A DNA stretch of 64,000 nt from Flavobacteriales bacterium (GCA_020635715.1 JACJZG010000003.1:205491-269490); one strand, 5' to 3'; positions 33,748 to 42,444 are shown, counted from the first letter of the stretch. Made by a program: numbers and translations. Notes: a model not told the origin generated them from the sequence alone.

Positions 33748-34176
33748 TTAGGGTCTTTGACCCTTGTTCGTCGCTCGCCATTCGTTCAGCGTGCGCCCTA
33801 CAAGCTGAGCGTCGATGGCCAGGAAGCGGCGTAAGTCGCGTACACGGTACCGATTCCCATTTCCACGCTTTTCGAACGGCTTGAGCAGTTCCGCCTGACC
33901 TAGCTCCCACAAGTAGGTCCGTTCATGCCCAAGAACTTCAAGAACCTCGGTGGATGAGAGCCATTCATCATCTCGCATGTCGAGTACCCTTTTTTTCTGA
34001 TCTCGGTCCGATTCCAGTTCCATTCTGAGGCATTGGATTTCCTGAAATAGAGCCTTCTGTTCTTGAATGAGGTCAATCTGGCGGAGCGCATGTACGATTA
34101 TCCGTTCAGCCTCTGCACGATCTTCACCCCGGAGTCGTTCAATTCGTTGTTGTACAGCAGGAAGTATGTCCTTCAT
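33748..34176 (-). CDS. Excisionase-like helix-turn-helix protein
   Basis: This 142-residue protein has an N-terminal coiled-coil-like half (VQQRIERLRGEDRAEAERIIVH) and a C-terminal winged-HTH of the MerR/excisionase group. The latter reads EWLSSTEVLEVLGHERTYLWELGQ, then LKPFEKRGNGNRYRVRDLRRFL. Proteins of this form next to tyrosine recombinases usually act as directionality factors or regulators for excision. It lies 70 bases downstream of the integrase in the same orientation, close to the right end of the island. Confidence 0.78.
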   Translation of the reverse strand: MKDILPAVQQRIERLRGEDRAEAERIIVHALRQIDLIQEQKALFQEIQCLRMELESDRDQKKRVLDMRDDEWLSSTEVLEVLGHERTYLWELGQAELLKPFEKRGNGNRYRVRDLRRFLAIDAQLVGRTLNEWRATNKGQRP

Positions 34177-34245
34177 GGCGAACGATCATGTAGCACTGCT
34201 GTAGGCACTGACAGACATACTGAGTTGTTCTGGGCTTGAACTAGG

Positions 34246-35868
34246 TTACCGCCTTACCGTCTTTGAGGCTTCCCATTGACGTACAAAATCGTCGGGTACC
34301 AGGTCGAATGGGAGGTTGTCTTGCGCTAATAGGATTTGTGCAAGGAGACCCTCAGCCTTGTGCTCGTTGCTGAGCTGAAAGTATCCTTCATCTTCGCCCT
34401 GAGCATTGCTCAATCTGTGGCCAGTGACCTGCGTCGCGAGAAGTCGACTGACGAACAGATAGCCGACCAGCATGCTGAAAAATGTTCTTCGGCAATCGTG
34501 GGTGCGGAGGATGGTATGTAGCTCGTCCTGGTGGTCGATCCGCTTGGTATTGGCTTTCCGCTCGACAGTATGGATGATTCGGTCGAGGTGAAGTCTTCGT
34601 GCAACTTCCTTGTAGTGCTGGTTCAAGTTCTGGTGAGCAATCATATGCGGCTTGCGCTCACCCTCTAATATGTCGAGCATGGGCTTCAGCAGTGGAAGGC
34701 AAATGGGTTCACCGGTTTTGAATGTCGAGAGATAAATCGCTTTGAACGTGGTTCGTCGACCTCGAACCTCGCGGATCGGATTCCGTAAGACTTGCGGCAG
34801 GTCCGACACACGAACGCCGCTGAACAACTGCAGTAGCATTAGGTTGCGTGCATTTTCCAGATGAGTTGAAACGTTCCTGAAGCTGCCATCTAGAATGAGT
34901 TGGATCTCTTCGGGGTGCAGATGAACACTTCGAAACGTCTTTGCAGCGATTTTTTGCAATGAACCGATGTCGATTCCGACGGTCATGTCGGGATCTTTCT
35001 TTGCCATCCTCAGGACTGATAGAAGCCCTGCTTGCAATTTCTGGAGAGTCGCTTCTGCGTACATGGGCTCGCCATGAAAAGAGATGTTGCGGGCGCCCCG
35101 TGTTTGACGATATGTCCGGGGTATATCAGTGGAAGCCTCCTGAACCATCAGCGCGAAATCGCTCCAGTCCTTCAGCGAAAAACTGCTCACGTATATGACC
35201 CCCCGGAGCCCTTCGGACATGCCTTGAAACACTGTGTTCTCATTCCGGCAGGCTTCTAGGGCTCGAACATATGTGGCCAGTGTACGATACTTCATCTTGG
35301 TCCTGTAGTCACGAACCTTCTTGCTCGCGGCCAACGACTCGATGTATTCTGCGAGGGGCAGATTTACCTGCTTGCGTTCTGTACGACCGCTCAGCCGATC
35401 CCGCAATTGCTCGGGTGATGGCTTCTTCGCCAGCTCTCCTACCAACGCATCATATGCCATGATTATCCGCTTCTTCTGGAGCTCGATCTCAGCGAGTACT
35501 GCAGCATACTTACGGCCTCCTTGGTCCTTTCGATATTGCTCGGAAAGACCCTCAGCCGACCAGTATTTCTTCGGCATCGATATGCCAGAGGATAGCCTGA
35601 ATGGTCGGTACTGTTCCACGTACTTCCCTGCTGCCACGTCGTATTTGTATTCGACGAAGGCATATTGGAAGTTGAAGAAGAGGTATCCGTGGGCTCCAAT
35701 TTGCTTGTGGATCACACGAATCGACTCTGTGGTGTAGGTCTTATTGTAGCTCATGGTTGGCACGAGAGACACCCCTCTACCTTTAGGCGGTTGGCCATTT
35801 TCGCCAATGGAGTGTTCAGGGAATTCTGCTAACGCTGCGAATAGCTCGTTTTTGGTCAGGATCTTCAT
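34246..35868 (-). CDS. Tyrosine recombinase (island integrase)
   Basis: This 540-residue site-specific recombinase has an arm-binding and SAM-like core-binding N-terminal part and a catalytic domain with the expected residues. Arg is near residue 354 in LFSGVRVSDLP. The box II variant THDCRRTFFSML is near 458, TGH near 483, and the nucleophile Tyr in EGYFQLS near 495. It should catalyse integration at the tRNA-Glu 3' end and excision of the island. The ATG at 35868 overlaps the stop of the upstream gene (ATGA). Location about 1.1 kb inside the right att copy supports its role. Confidence 0.93.
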   Translation of the reverse strand: MKILTKNELFAALAEFPEHSIGENGQPPKGRGVSLVPTMSYNKTYTTESIRVIHKQIGAHGYLFFNFQYAFVEYKYDVAAGKYVEQYRPFRLSSGISMPKKYWSAEGLSEQYRKDQGGRKYAAVLAEIELQKKRIIMAYDALVGELAKKPSPEQLRDRLSGRTERKQVNLPLAEYIESLAASKKVRDYRTKMKYRTLATYVRALEACRNENTVFQGMSEGLRGVIYVSSFSLKDWSDFALMVQEASTDIPRTYRQTRGARNISFHGEPMYAEATLQKLQAGLLSVLRMAKKDPDMTVGIDIGSLQKIAAKTFRSVHLHPEEIQLILDGSFRNVSTHLENARNLMLLQLFSGVRVSDLPQVLRNPIREVRGRRTTFKAIYLSTFKTGEPICLPLLKPMLDILEGERKPHMIAHQNLNQHYKEVARRLHLDRIIHTVERKANTKRIDHQDELHTILRTHDCRRTFFSMLVGYLFVSRLLATQVTGHRLSNAQGEDEGYFQLSNEHKAEGLLAQILLAQDNLPFDLVPDDFVRQWEASKTVRR

Positions 35869-36539
35869 GCTGTTGCTTTGTTGATGAGGTTGTTGACCTC
35901 TGCCCAGGTGATCTGAGAGCCGTTCTTCGTGCAGCCGAGATTCACCTCGCAGATGAACTCGTCTCCCAGGGCTCCGAACACGACTGGCTTGCTTCTATAG
36001 TTGAGCAGGAATTCTCGTTCGAGCTCCCTCCCTGCCGCTCGCGATGGCTCCAAGGTCAAAGCGACATTCCCATTATTGAAGAGTTCAAGGTTCCCCTCGG
36101 TGTAAGGCTGAATGTGCTCAGGCAACCTCTTCGTGAGGGTTTCCGACATGGAAACGGCCCGGATGATGTTCCTGCGCAGCAGTTTCTGGCGCTGCTCTGC
36201 TAGATGAGGGCCTCCCAGAAACGCGTCTATCGCATGATCGGTCCCCACTTTCAGTAAGGACTCGTTCGCTGTACGATCACTGAGGTCGGACAGGTATACC
36301 TCCCAAAGAGTATCGGTCTCGTACCGTCCGAACCATCCTTTTGGTAAGGGGGTGAGGTTCAAGAACCTGACGTAATCGTTGCCATATTCATAGAACCCAA
36401 GAAGAACCGCGCCACTATTTAAGAAGTGAACAGTTCCACTATAGGAGGGGTCCTCTTCCGTGAGGAAGTATTCATCCAACCATTGGAGTAGCTCCAAGAC
36501 CTTATTCTCAAGGTGTGTGCGTAGCGCCAGTTCGTTCAT
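35865..36539 (-). CDS. Hypothetical protein coupled to the integrase
   Basis: This 224-residue soluble protein has no recognised domain: HLENKVLELLQWLDEYFLTEEDPSYSG, then FLNSGAVLLGFYEYGNDYVRFLNLTPLPKGWFGRYE. It ends directly in the integrase start (ATGA overlap), so the two are co-translated and it may be a recombination accessory factor or an unrelated passenger. It is the rightmost gene of the island. The composition is more AT-rich than the flanking chromosome. Confidence 0.6.
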   Translation of the reverse strand: MNELALRTHLENKVLELLQWLDEYFLTEEDPSYSGTVHFLNSGAVLLGFYEYGNDYVRFLNLTPLPKGWFGRYETDTLWEVYLSDLSDRTANESLLKVGTDHAIDAFLGGPHLAEQRQKLLRRNIIRAVSMSETLTKRLPEHIQPYTEGNLELFNNGNVALTLEPSRAAGRELEREFLLNYRSKPVVFGALGDEFICEVNLGCTKNGSQITWAEVNNLINKATA

Positions 36540-37016
36540 TGCTGCGGATTTTGATGCATTCGTGTGTGAGCCCGTGGTGAATGATTATTGGAGCCCTACG
36601 GCGCAATGTTAAAGCGCTTGGGACGCGGGGTCAAGGCCGAATAAATGATACTATTGGACTGATAATCAGCATATTACAATTTTAATTAAAAATAGAATAC
36701 ATCCGAATTCTTATATCAACCGTTATCCCCATTGGGACGCGGCGTGAAGGCTCAACAGGTCGGGAAAGGTCCACGTTGTCGATTTTGGGGTTTTATGTTG
36801 GATTCCTAATGGTTCAATCTTCCCTGCATTGTACCCGTCTCGGCTGGGGGGAGGAACGCCAGGTTCTTGGGTAGAATCTTGGCGAGAATTCAACGAACAT
36901 GGGTGCCCACAGCCAAGAAGTCTTCCGCAGTTTTCGTGTTCGCTACATCACCTGAACACTTAACTGGTCTGTTCGTTTCTGTTCGAGGTGGTTCGCTGAC
37001 GTTCAGACCAATAGTT
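36540..37016. other. AT-rich right end of the island, non-coding
   Basis: About 477 bases without a credible gene. The central part (around 36650-36720) is very AT-rich, including runs such as AATTTTAATTAAAAATAG. It holds a 20-base imperfect direct repeat (see 36618-36751). The region lies between the integrase operon and the right attachment core, where recombinase and accessory-factor binding sites are expected. Confidence 0.6.
36618..36751 (+). repeat. Pair of 20-base direct repeats near the right att site (candidate integrase arm sites)
   Basis: TTGGGACGCGGGGTCAAGGC at 36618-36637 and TTGGGACGCGGCGTGAAGGC at 36732-36751 agree at 18 of 20 positions and point the same way, 114 bases apart, on either side of the AT-rich core. 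Arm-type sites of tyrosine integrases are short direct repeats placed like this, so they are candidate arm sites; binding is not shown. Confidence 0.55.
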
Positions 37017-37031
37017 CCCTACGGGCTACTA
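37017..37031 (+). repeat. attR core: copy of the tRNA-Glu 3' end
   Basis: CCCTACGGGCTACTA is identical to 13845-13859 in tRNA-Glu. It sits at the beginning of the first unit of the tandem array that follows. Units 2-4, 6 and 7 have CCTACGGGCTACTA (14 matching bases), so this first copy is the closest to the tRNA. Confidence 0.82.
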
Positions 37032-37730
37032 GTGAACCCTGGGCAAACGCCTGGGGTTCTTTCATTGCGCCCTTCGGGGAATTGAATGGTCTTGCGATCC
37101 TCGCCCGGACCGCCGACCATTTCCTACGGGCTACTAGTGAACCCTGGGCAAACGCCTGGGGTTCTTTCATTGCGCCCTTCGGGGAATTGAATGGTCTTGC
37201 GGTCCTCGCCCGGACCGCCGACCATTTCCTACGGGCTACTAGTGAACCCTGGGCAAACGCCTGGGGTTCTTTCATTGCGCCCTTCGGGGAGTTGAATGGT
37301 CTTGCGGTCCTCGCCCGGACCGCCGACCATTTCCTACGGGCTACTAGTGAACCCTGGGCATGCGCCTGGGGTTCTTTCATTTCGCCCTCCGGGGAATGGA
37401 TGTCTTGCGGTCCTCGCCCGGACCGCCGACCATTTCTACGGGCACTAGTGAACCCTGGGCATGCGCCGGGTTCTTCATTTCGCCTCGGGGAATTGAATGG
37501 TCTTGCGGTCCTCGCCGACCGGCCGACCATTTCCTACGGGCTACTAGTGAACCCTGGGCATGCGCCGGTTCTTCATTTCGCCTCCGGGAATTGATAGTCT
37601 TCGGTCCCGCCCGGACCGGCCGACCATTTCCTACGGGCTACTAGTGAACCCTGGGCATGCGCCTGGGGTTCTTTCATTTGCCCTCCGGGGAATTGAATGG
37701 TCTTGCGGTCCTCGCACGGACCGGCCGACA
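37020..37730 (+). repeat. Seven tandem repeats (97-105 bp) that each contain the tRNA-Glu tail core
   Basis: Unit starts, taken at TACGGGC, are 37020, 37125, 37230, 37335, 37437, 37535 and 37632. The first three units have a period of exactly 105 and are nearly identical. Later units are 97-102 bases long through many single-base losses in G, C and T runs. Each unit holds CCTACGGGC-ACTAGTGAA, a hairpin (first copy at 37035-37058), a CTTCGGGGAATTGAATGG segment and GGTCCTCGCCCGGACC. Open frames across the array on both strands are products of the 105-base (35-codon) period and have no domain, so I do not call genes. Confidence 0.92.
37035..37058 (+). terminator. Hairpin in each repeat unit, candidate original tRNA-Glu terminator
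   Basis: AACCCTGGGC pairs with GCCTGGGGTT (ten pairs including two G-U) around an AAAC loop and is followed by CTTTCATT. In the uninterrupted chromosome this hairpin would have come a few bases after the tRNA-Glu 3' end. The same hairpin recurs in the tandem units, weakened in units 5 and 6. Confidence 0.5.
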
Positions 37731-37971
37731 ACAGCATCCGTGGGGGCGCAAGGGAAGGCCGTTGCACCATTCGGTGAGCCCATGTCCAGATGCCGGTCAC
37801 GAAGTGGTCCGGATGACTTGCGAACGATCGAGCGTTCTCAAAGCGCCGGACGGACCCGGGCCACCCGCCTATATTTGGCCGTGCCTTCGCATCCAAGGCG
37901 GCTGCATGGATCATCCTGAGGTCGTTGACCGACGGGGTGCAGTGGAAGCGCGGGCATCTGATCCATTACGC
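37731..37971. other. Leader region of the polysaccharide locus
   Basis: About 240 bases between the repeat array and the Wza-like start. It contains one good promoter element (37870-37877) and no gene that I can support. An open frame in the Wza frame runs through it and into the repeats but lacks coding character. Confidence 0.55.
37870..37877 (+). promoter_or_regulatory. TAnnTTTG promoter element of the polysaccharide export operon
   Basis: TATATTTG matches the Bacteroidota -7 consensus and lies about 95 bases upstream of the Wza-like ATG. No clear -33 TTTG is present at 19-21 bases. It likely drives the wza-wzc-wzx genes. Confidence 0.55.
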
Positions 37972-38757
37972 ATGTACATACGGAACACCGGTATCCTGGC
38001 CATCGTGTTGACCTCGCTCGCACTGGGCGGCTGCATCGGCAGGAAGAGCATCAACTACCTGAACGACCCCTCGCTCAGCAACGGATCGAGCAAGCTGTTC
38101 GAGAACCGGAAGTTCGAGTACCGCCTGCAGGTGAACGATGTGCTGTCCATCCGCGTAATGGGCCTGGATGATGCGACCAGCCGCTTCTTCAACGTGGAGA
38201 GCCAGACCAACGGGAGCATGGTGACCGACGCCGCGATGTATGTGAACGGATACTCGGTGGACAAGAACGGCCAGGTGCAATTGCCCACGGTCGGGAAGAT
38301 CAAGGTGCAGGGTCTCACCATCGGGGAGGCGCAGGAGCTCGTGCAGCGCAAGATCAACGAGTTCTTCACCAATGCCACGGTCATCCTCAAAATGGTGAAC
38401 TGGCGTTTGAGCGTGCTGGGCGAGGTGAGCCGGGCAGGCTCCTATCAGGTGTACAACAACCAGATCACCATCCTTGACGCGTTGGCCATGGCGGGCGGCC
38501 CGAACGAGTTCGCGGACAAGTCGCACGTCACCCTGATGCGGCAGAGCGAGCGGGGCGTTCAAGCCTTGTACGTGGACCTCTCGGATACCCAGGTGCTCAG
38601 CTCCGAATACTATTACCTGCTGCCGAACGACATCGTGTACGTGCCGGCGTTAAGGGCCAGACCGGGGCGGTTGAACCTCGAACTGGTCACCGTACTGGTG
38701 GGGGCCACCACGGCGGCGGCGCTGCTGTTCACGGCGATCAACAACGCACAGAAATGA
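37972..38757 (+). CDS. Polysaccharide export outer-membrane lipoprotein (Wza-like)
   Basis: The ATG at 37972 gives 261 residues with a lipobox (AIVLTSLALGGC). The poly-export motif KFEYRLQVNDVLSIRVMG is followed by DKNGQVQLPTVGKIKVQGLTIGEAQELVQRK and a SLBB-like part (VLGEVSRAGSYQVYNNQITILDALAMAGGP). A C-terminal hydrophobic helix (ELVTVLVGATTAAALLFTAI) may cross a membrane, as in Wza. The protein should form the outer-membrane pore for capsule or exopolysaccharide. The frame is open far upstream through the repeat array, but the signal peptide fixes the start. The stop overlaps the Wzc-like ATG. Confidence 0.92.
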   Translation: MYIRNTGILAIVLTSLALGGCIGRKSINYLNDPSLSNGSSKLFENRKFEYRLQVNDVLSIRVMGLDDATSRFFNVESQTNGSMVTDAAMYVNGYSVDKNGQVQLPTVGKIKVQGLTIGEAQELVQRKINEFFTNATVILKMVNWRLSVLGEVSRAGSYQVYNNQITILDALAMAGGPNEFADKSHVTLMRQSERGVQALYVDLSDTQVLSSEYYYLLPNDIVYVPALRARPGRLNLELVTVLVGATTAAALLFTAINNAQK

Positions 38758-41093
38758 GCGCCAGGCCTTCAGCGGATACCATCGACCTGCGCACTGTGGT
38801 GCGCAAGATCCGGGCGAAGTGGTGGTGGTTCCTCATCACCGTGCCGCTCGCGCTCGCCGTGGCGGTGGCCTATGTGAAGACCACCCCGAAGAAGTATGAT
38901 GTCGGCGCGGTGATGCTCCTGGGCAACCAGAAGCGTACCGGCTTCAGCGAGAACTCCGAGTTCATCAAGGGTACGTCCTACCTGCGCAACAGCGTGGACC
39001 TGGAGGACAACCTGGCGATCCTGACCTCGAACAAGATCATGACCAGCACCCTGCAGCGACTGGACTTCGGGGTGACCTACTTCACCACGAAATACTTCCT
39101 CAAGCAGGAGCAGTACGTCTACCCGCCGTTCTTCGTGAAGCTGGACAGCATGGCCATCCAGGTGATCGATGTACCGATCGAGATCGAGGTGGACGCGGCC
39201 GCGCGCACCTACCGGGTGAAGGCCGAAGGGGAGAACGTTCGGCTGTACAACGTGAAGACCCAGGAAGTGCTGCCGGAACTGATCGATGAGTACAAGGTGG
39301 ATCAGGTGGTGCCGATGGACTCGATGTTCGTGGGCGACAGGCTCAGCTTCCGGATCAACTTCCCGGAGGATCGGGTGTACGACAAGAACACCAAGTATCA
39401 TTTCGAGATCAACAGCCTGCGTGACCTGGTGCGGGTGTACAGGGCCATGACGATGGCGGCACCCTTGAGCGACGAGAGCAACGTGGTGAACCTCACCATC
39501 CAGGTGGAGGTCGTTGAGAAGGGACAGGCCTTCCTGAACAAGTTGATGGACACCTACATCGACTACGAATTGGACAAGCAGCAGCAGAAGGGCCGCAAGA
39601 CGATCGACTTCATCGACAAGCAGATCGGTACCGTTTCGGACTCGCTGCAGAAGGTGGAGAGCAGCATGGAGCAGTTCCGCGGGGTGAGCGGTGGCATGAT
39701 CAGCACCGCGAGCACACAGGACGCGCTCTTCCAGGAACGGAGCCGGCTGGAGGATGAGCGATCCAACATCCTCAAGCGAAGGAACTATTGTGCCTCTGTC
39801 CTGGACAAGATCCGGACGGCGAAGGACCTGCGCAACGTGCCGGCCCCTTCTTCGTCGGGGATCGACGATCCGGTGCTGAACAACCTGGTCATCGAGATCA
39901 CGAAGCTGTCCGCCGATCTGGCCGCCCTGAACCTGAGCACCGGACCCCGGAACAACCCCACGGTCATCGCCATGGAGCGCAAGCTCAACAACCTCAAGGC
40001 ATCGCTGGCCCAGACGGCCGAGAGCCTCGTGGAGCAGGCGGATATCAGTCTGGCGGAGGTGAACCGTCGTCTCGGTCGCACCAACTTCCAATACAGCCAG
40101 CTCCCGGAGAATGAGCGGCAGCTCGTGAACATCGAACGGAAGTTCAAGCTGAGCGACAACCTGTACAACTACCTCATGGAGAAGCGGGCGGAGGCCGGCA
40201 TCGCCATCGCCAGCGATCAGGTGGACAAGTCCATCGTGGACACCGCCCGGATGCTCGGCTTCAAGCACGTGTCACCGAGCAAGAGCAAACTGCTGGGCAT
40301 GGCCCTGGCCATCGGGTTGCTGCTGCCCATGGGCTTCATCCTGTTGCGCGATGTGATCCGCGATCGGATCGATGATGTGGACGAACTGCGCCGCCTCAGC
40401 CACCTGCCCGTCCTGGCGGTCATACCCGCGAGCAAACGGAAGCGCATCTCGCTGGACGAGCCCAAGTCGCTCCTGGCGGAGTCCTTCCGCACGGCGCGAG
40501 TGAACCTGCACTACCTGAACGCCGCTTCGGCCCGGCAGGTGATCGGCTTCACCTCTTCGTCGAGCGGGGAGGGCAAGACCTATTGCGCTGTGAACCTGGC
40601 CACGGTGATGGCACAGGCCGGCAAACGCACCCTGCTGATCGATGCCGACATGCGACGCCCCAACGTGGCCCGGACCATGGAGCTGCCGGAAGGGCCGGGC
40701 CTGTCCACCTGGCTGATCGGTGAGGCGGAACTTTCATCGCTGATCACGCGTACAGACGTGCCCGGTCTCGATGTCATCACCGCAGGACCCATACCACCCA
40801 ATCCCTTGGATCTGGCGGAGAACCCACGTATGGCCGAGCTCATCACCACGGTGCGTGGACGCTATGACCAGATCATCATTGACGCCTCTCCGCTGGGGCT
40901 GGTCAGTGAATACGTGCTGCTGATGCGCCTGGTCGATGTCACCTTGTATGTGGTGCGGGAGGGTAGGACCAACCGTGGAGCCCTGCGCATGATCAACGAG
41001 ATGGTGGACGAGAAGAAGGCCGGCAATGTGGGCCTTGTGTTCAACGATGTGCGGGGCCGCAACGGGGACGGGTACGGATACTATACCAAGTAG
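38754..41093 (+). CDS. Wzc-like polysaccharide co-polymerase with tyrosine autokinase domain
   Basis: This is a 779-residue inner-membrane protein. The N-terminal Wzz domain begins with a helix (WWWFLITVPLALAVAVAYV), a long periplasmic coiled coil spans about residues 250-510, and a second helix follows (LLGMALAIGLLLPMGFILL). The C-terminal BY-kinase has Walker A SSSGEGKT, Walker A' LLIDADMRRPN and Walker B IIIDASPLG. The tail ends in GDGYGYYTK, a short Tyr cluster for autophosphorylation. It controls chain length and export together with the Wza-like protein, with which it shares an ATGA overlap. Confidence 0.93.
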   Translation: MSARPSADTIDLRTVVRKIRAKWWWFLITVPLALAVAVAYVKTTPKKYDVGAVMLLGNQKRTGFSENSEFIKGTSYLRNSVDLEDNLAILTSNKIMTSTLQRLDFGVTYFTTKYFLKQEQYVYPPFFVKLDSMAIQVIDVPIEIEVDAAARTYRVKAEGENVRLYNVKTQEVLPELIDEYKVDQVVPMDSMFVGDRLSFRINFPEDRVYDKNTKYHFEINSLRDLVRVYRAMTMAAPLSDESNVVNLTIQVEVVEKGQAFLNKLMDTYIDYELDKQQQKGRKTIDFIDKQIGTVSDSLQKVESSMEQFRGVSGGMISTASTQDALFQERSRLEDERSNILKRRNYCASVLDKIRTAKDLRNVPAPSSSGIDDPVLNNLVIEITKLSADLAALNLSTGPRNNPTVIAMERKLNNLKASLAQTAESLVEQADISLAEVNRRLGRTNFQYSQLPENERQLVNIERKFKLSDNLYNYLMEKRAEAGIAIASDQVDKSIVDTARMLGFKHVSPSKSKLLGMALAIGLLLPMGFILLRDVIRDRIDDVDELRRLSHLPVLAVIPASKRKRISLDEPKSLLAESFRTARVNLHYLNAASARQVIGFTSSSSGEGKTYCAVNLATVMAQAGKRTLLIDADMRRPNVARTMELPEGPGLSTWLIGEAELSSLITRTDVPGLDVITAGPIPPNPLDLAENPRMAELITTVRGRYDQIIIDASPLGLVSEYVLLMRLVDVTLYVVREGRTNRGALRMINEMVDEKKAGNVGLVFNDVRGRNGDGYGYYTK

Positions 41094-42428
41094 GTGAGCG
41101 TCACATCGATGTTCGAGTCACCGGGCTTCAGGAAGTACCTCAACAACTTCTCGTGGCTCTTCGTGGACCGCGTGGTCCGCATGGCCATGGTGCTGGGTAC
41201 CACGGTCGTCGTAAGCCGGTACCTCGGTGTTGAACGGATCGGCCAGCTCAATTACGCGCTGGCCATCGTGAGCATCGCCATGGTCTTCACCTCGCTCGGT
41301 GCCAACGAGGTGGTCTCGCGGGACCTGGTGCGGCACCCGGAACGGCGCGATGAGCTGATGGGGAGCACCTTCGCCATCAAGCTCTTCGGAGGCATCATCC
41401 TCAACCTGGGACTGCTGCTCTACGTGTTCCTCAAGGGCCTCGACCAGTTCACCATCATGCTGGTCATGATCACCGCCTCGGCCGAGCTGTTGAAGTGGAG
41501 CACGGTGATCGACAACTACTTTATGGCCGAGGTGCGGGGCAATGTGGCGGCCAAGGTCAACATCGCGAGCACTCTGTTCGCCTCGGGGTACAAGCTCCTG
41601 CTGGTATGGATGAAGGCGCCGCTCGTGTGGTTCGCGTGGGGCTATTTCGCCGAGACCTTTTCCTATACGGTGGGTTTCCTCTGGGTGTACCACCGGAACG
41701 GGCTCCGTTACCGGGACTGGCGACCAACCTGGCGGATGGTGCGCTACATCATGGACCAGTCCTGGCCCATGCTCGTGTACGGGTTCGCACTCCAGGCTCA
41801 ACTGAAGGTGGATCAGGTGATGATCAAGGATATCCTGAGCCGCACGCTGGGCGAGTCCTTCGCCAACATCGAGCTCGGGCAGTACTCGGTCGCCGTGAAG
41901 ATGCTCGAGGCGATCGCCTTCCTGCCCGTGGTGGTGCAGCTGGCCGTGGCCCCGGCGATCGCCAAGGCACGGGTCATGGACATCAACCTGTACCACGAGC
42001 GGCTGACGAACCAGTACCGGCTCATGTTCTGCCTGTTCCTGCTCACCGCCATACCCATGTATCTCCTCTCCGAATGGGGGATCGTTCTGTTGTATGGCGA
42101 ACAGTTCCGCGAATCGGGCATCCTGCTCTCGCTCTTCTCCTTCCGGCTCATCTTCGCCTTCATGGGGGTCGCCAAGGGTAGTTTCATCACCAACGAGGGT
42201 CTGTTCAAGTTCTCGCTGGTCACCTCGGTCATTGGGGCGGTGGTCAGTATCGCCATGAACGCCTGGCTCATCCCCGTCATCGGGGCGCGGGGGGCGATAT
42301 GGGCATCGATCGCCTCCTTCCTGGTCAGCATCTTCATCGTGGATCTTTTTACCCCGAGCACACGTATCAATTTCCGCCTGATGATGCACGGCATGTCCAC
42401 CTTCTGGAAATTGCGGTCCGTGAAATGA
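41094..42428 (+). CDS. Wzx-like polysaccharide flippase
   Basis: This 444-residue protein has about 12-14 predicted helices of the oligosaccharide flippase/MOP superfamily. The N-terminus reads NNFSWLFVDRVVRMAMVLGTTVVVSRYLG, then LNYALAIVSIAMVFTSLGANEVVSRDLV. Late helices include TSVIGAVVSIAMNAWLIPVIGARGAIWASI. It should flip lipid-linked repeat units across the inner membrane. It starts with GTG directly after the Wzc stop (no gap), so the three export genes form one unit. Confidence 0.9.
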   Translation: MSVTSMFESPGFRKYLNNFSWLFVDRVVRMAMVLGTTVVVSRYLGVERIGQLNYALAIVSIAMVFTSLGANEVVSRDLVRHPERRDELMGSTFAIKLFGGIILNLGLLLYVFLKGLDQFTIMLVMITASAELLKWSTVIDNYFMAEVRGNVAAKVNIASTLFASGYKLLLVWMKAPLVWFAWGYFAETFSYTVGFLWVYHRNGLRYRDWRPTWRMVRYIMDQSWPMLVYGFALQAQLKVDQVMIKDILSRTLGESFANIELGQYSVAVKMLEAIAFLPVVVQLAVAPAIAKARVMDINLYHERLTNQYRLMFCLFLLTAIPMYLLSEWGIVLLYGEQFRESGILLSLFSFRLIFAFMGVAKGSFITNEGLFKFSLVTSVIGAVVSIAMNAWLIPVIGARGAIWASIASFLVSIFIVDLFTPSTRINFRLMMHGMSTFWKLRSVK

Positions 42429-42444
42429 GGTCGAGCGCGCACAC

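Larger units (their letters stand above)
13845..37031. mobile_element. tRNA-Glu-targeted integrative genomic island carrying heavy-metal efflux and candidate defence genes
   Basis: The element is bounded by a 15-base direct repeat of the tRNA-Glu 3' end (13845-13859 and 37017-37031). A tyrosine recombinase gene (34246-35868) and an excisionase-like HTH gene (33748-34176) lie at the right end. The cargo runs from a putative defence block at 14194-20014 through a minus-strand metal-resistance cluster at 20079-32062 to small unknown genes. Codon choice and base composition are visibly less GC-rich than the flanking housekeeping and polysaccharide genes, and AT-rich DNA lies just inside the right border. 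I see no conjugation (tra/virB-like) genes, so self-transfer is unlikely; mobilisation by another element is possible. Boundary and type are inferred from sequence. Confidence 0.85.

Noticed and set aside
34246..35868. Active prophage or conjugative element
   Set aside because: Apart from the recombinase and excisionase-like gene there are no capsid, terminase, tra or virB-like genes in the island.
37003..37594. Repetitive proteins coded across the 105-base repeat array on both strands
   Set aside because: A period of 35 codons keeps several frames open by itself. No signal, domain or start context is present, and single-base indels break the frames in units 5-7.
37020..37730. CRISPR array
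   Set aside because: The units are tandem copies of about 100 bases with no separate variable spacers, and there are no cas genes.
37657..37971. 105-codon extension of the Wza-like gene through the repeats
   Set aside because: The lipoprotein signal begins at the ATG at 37972; the upstream frame is non-coding.
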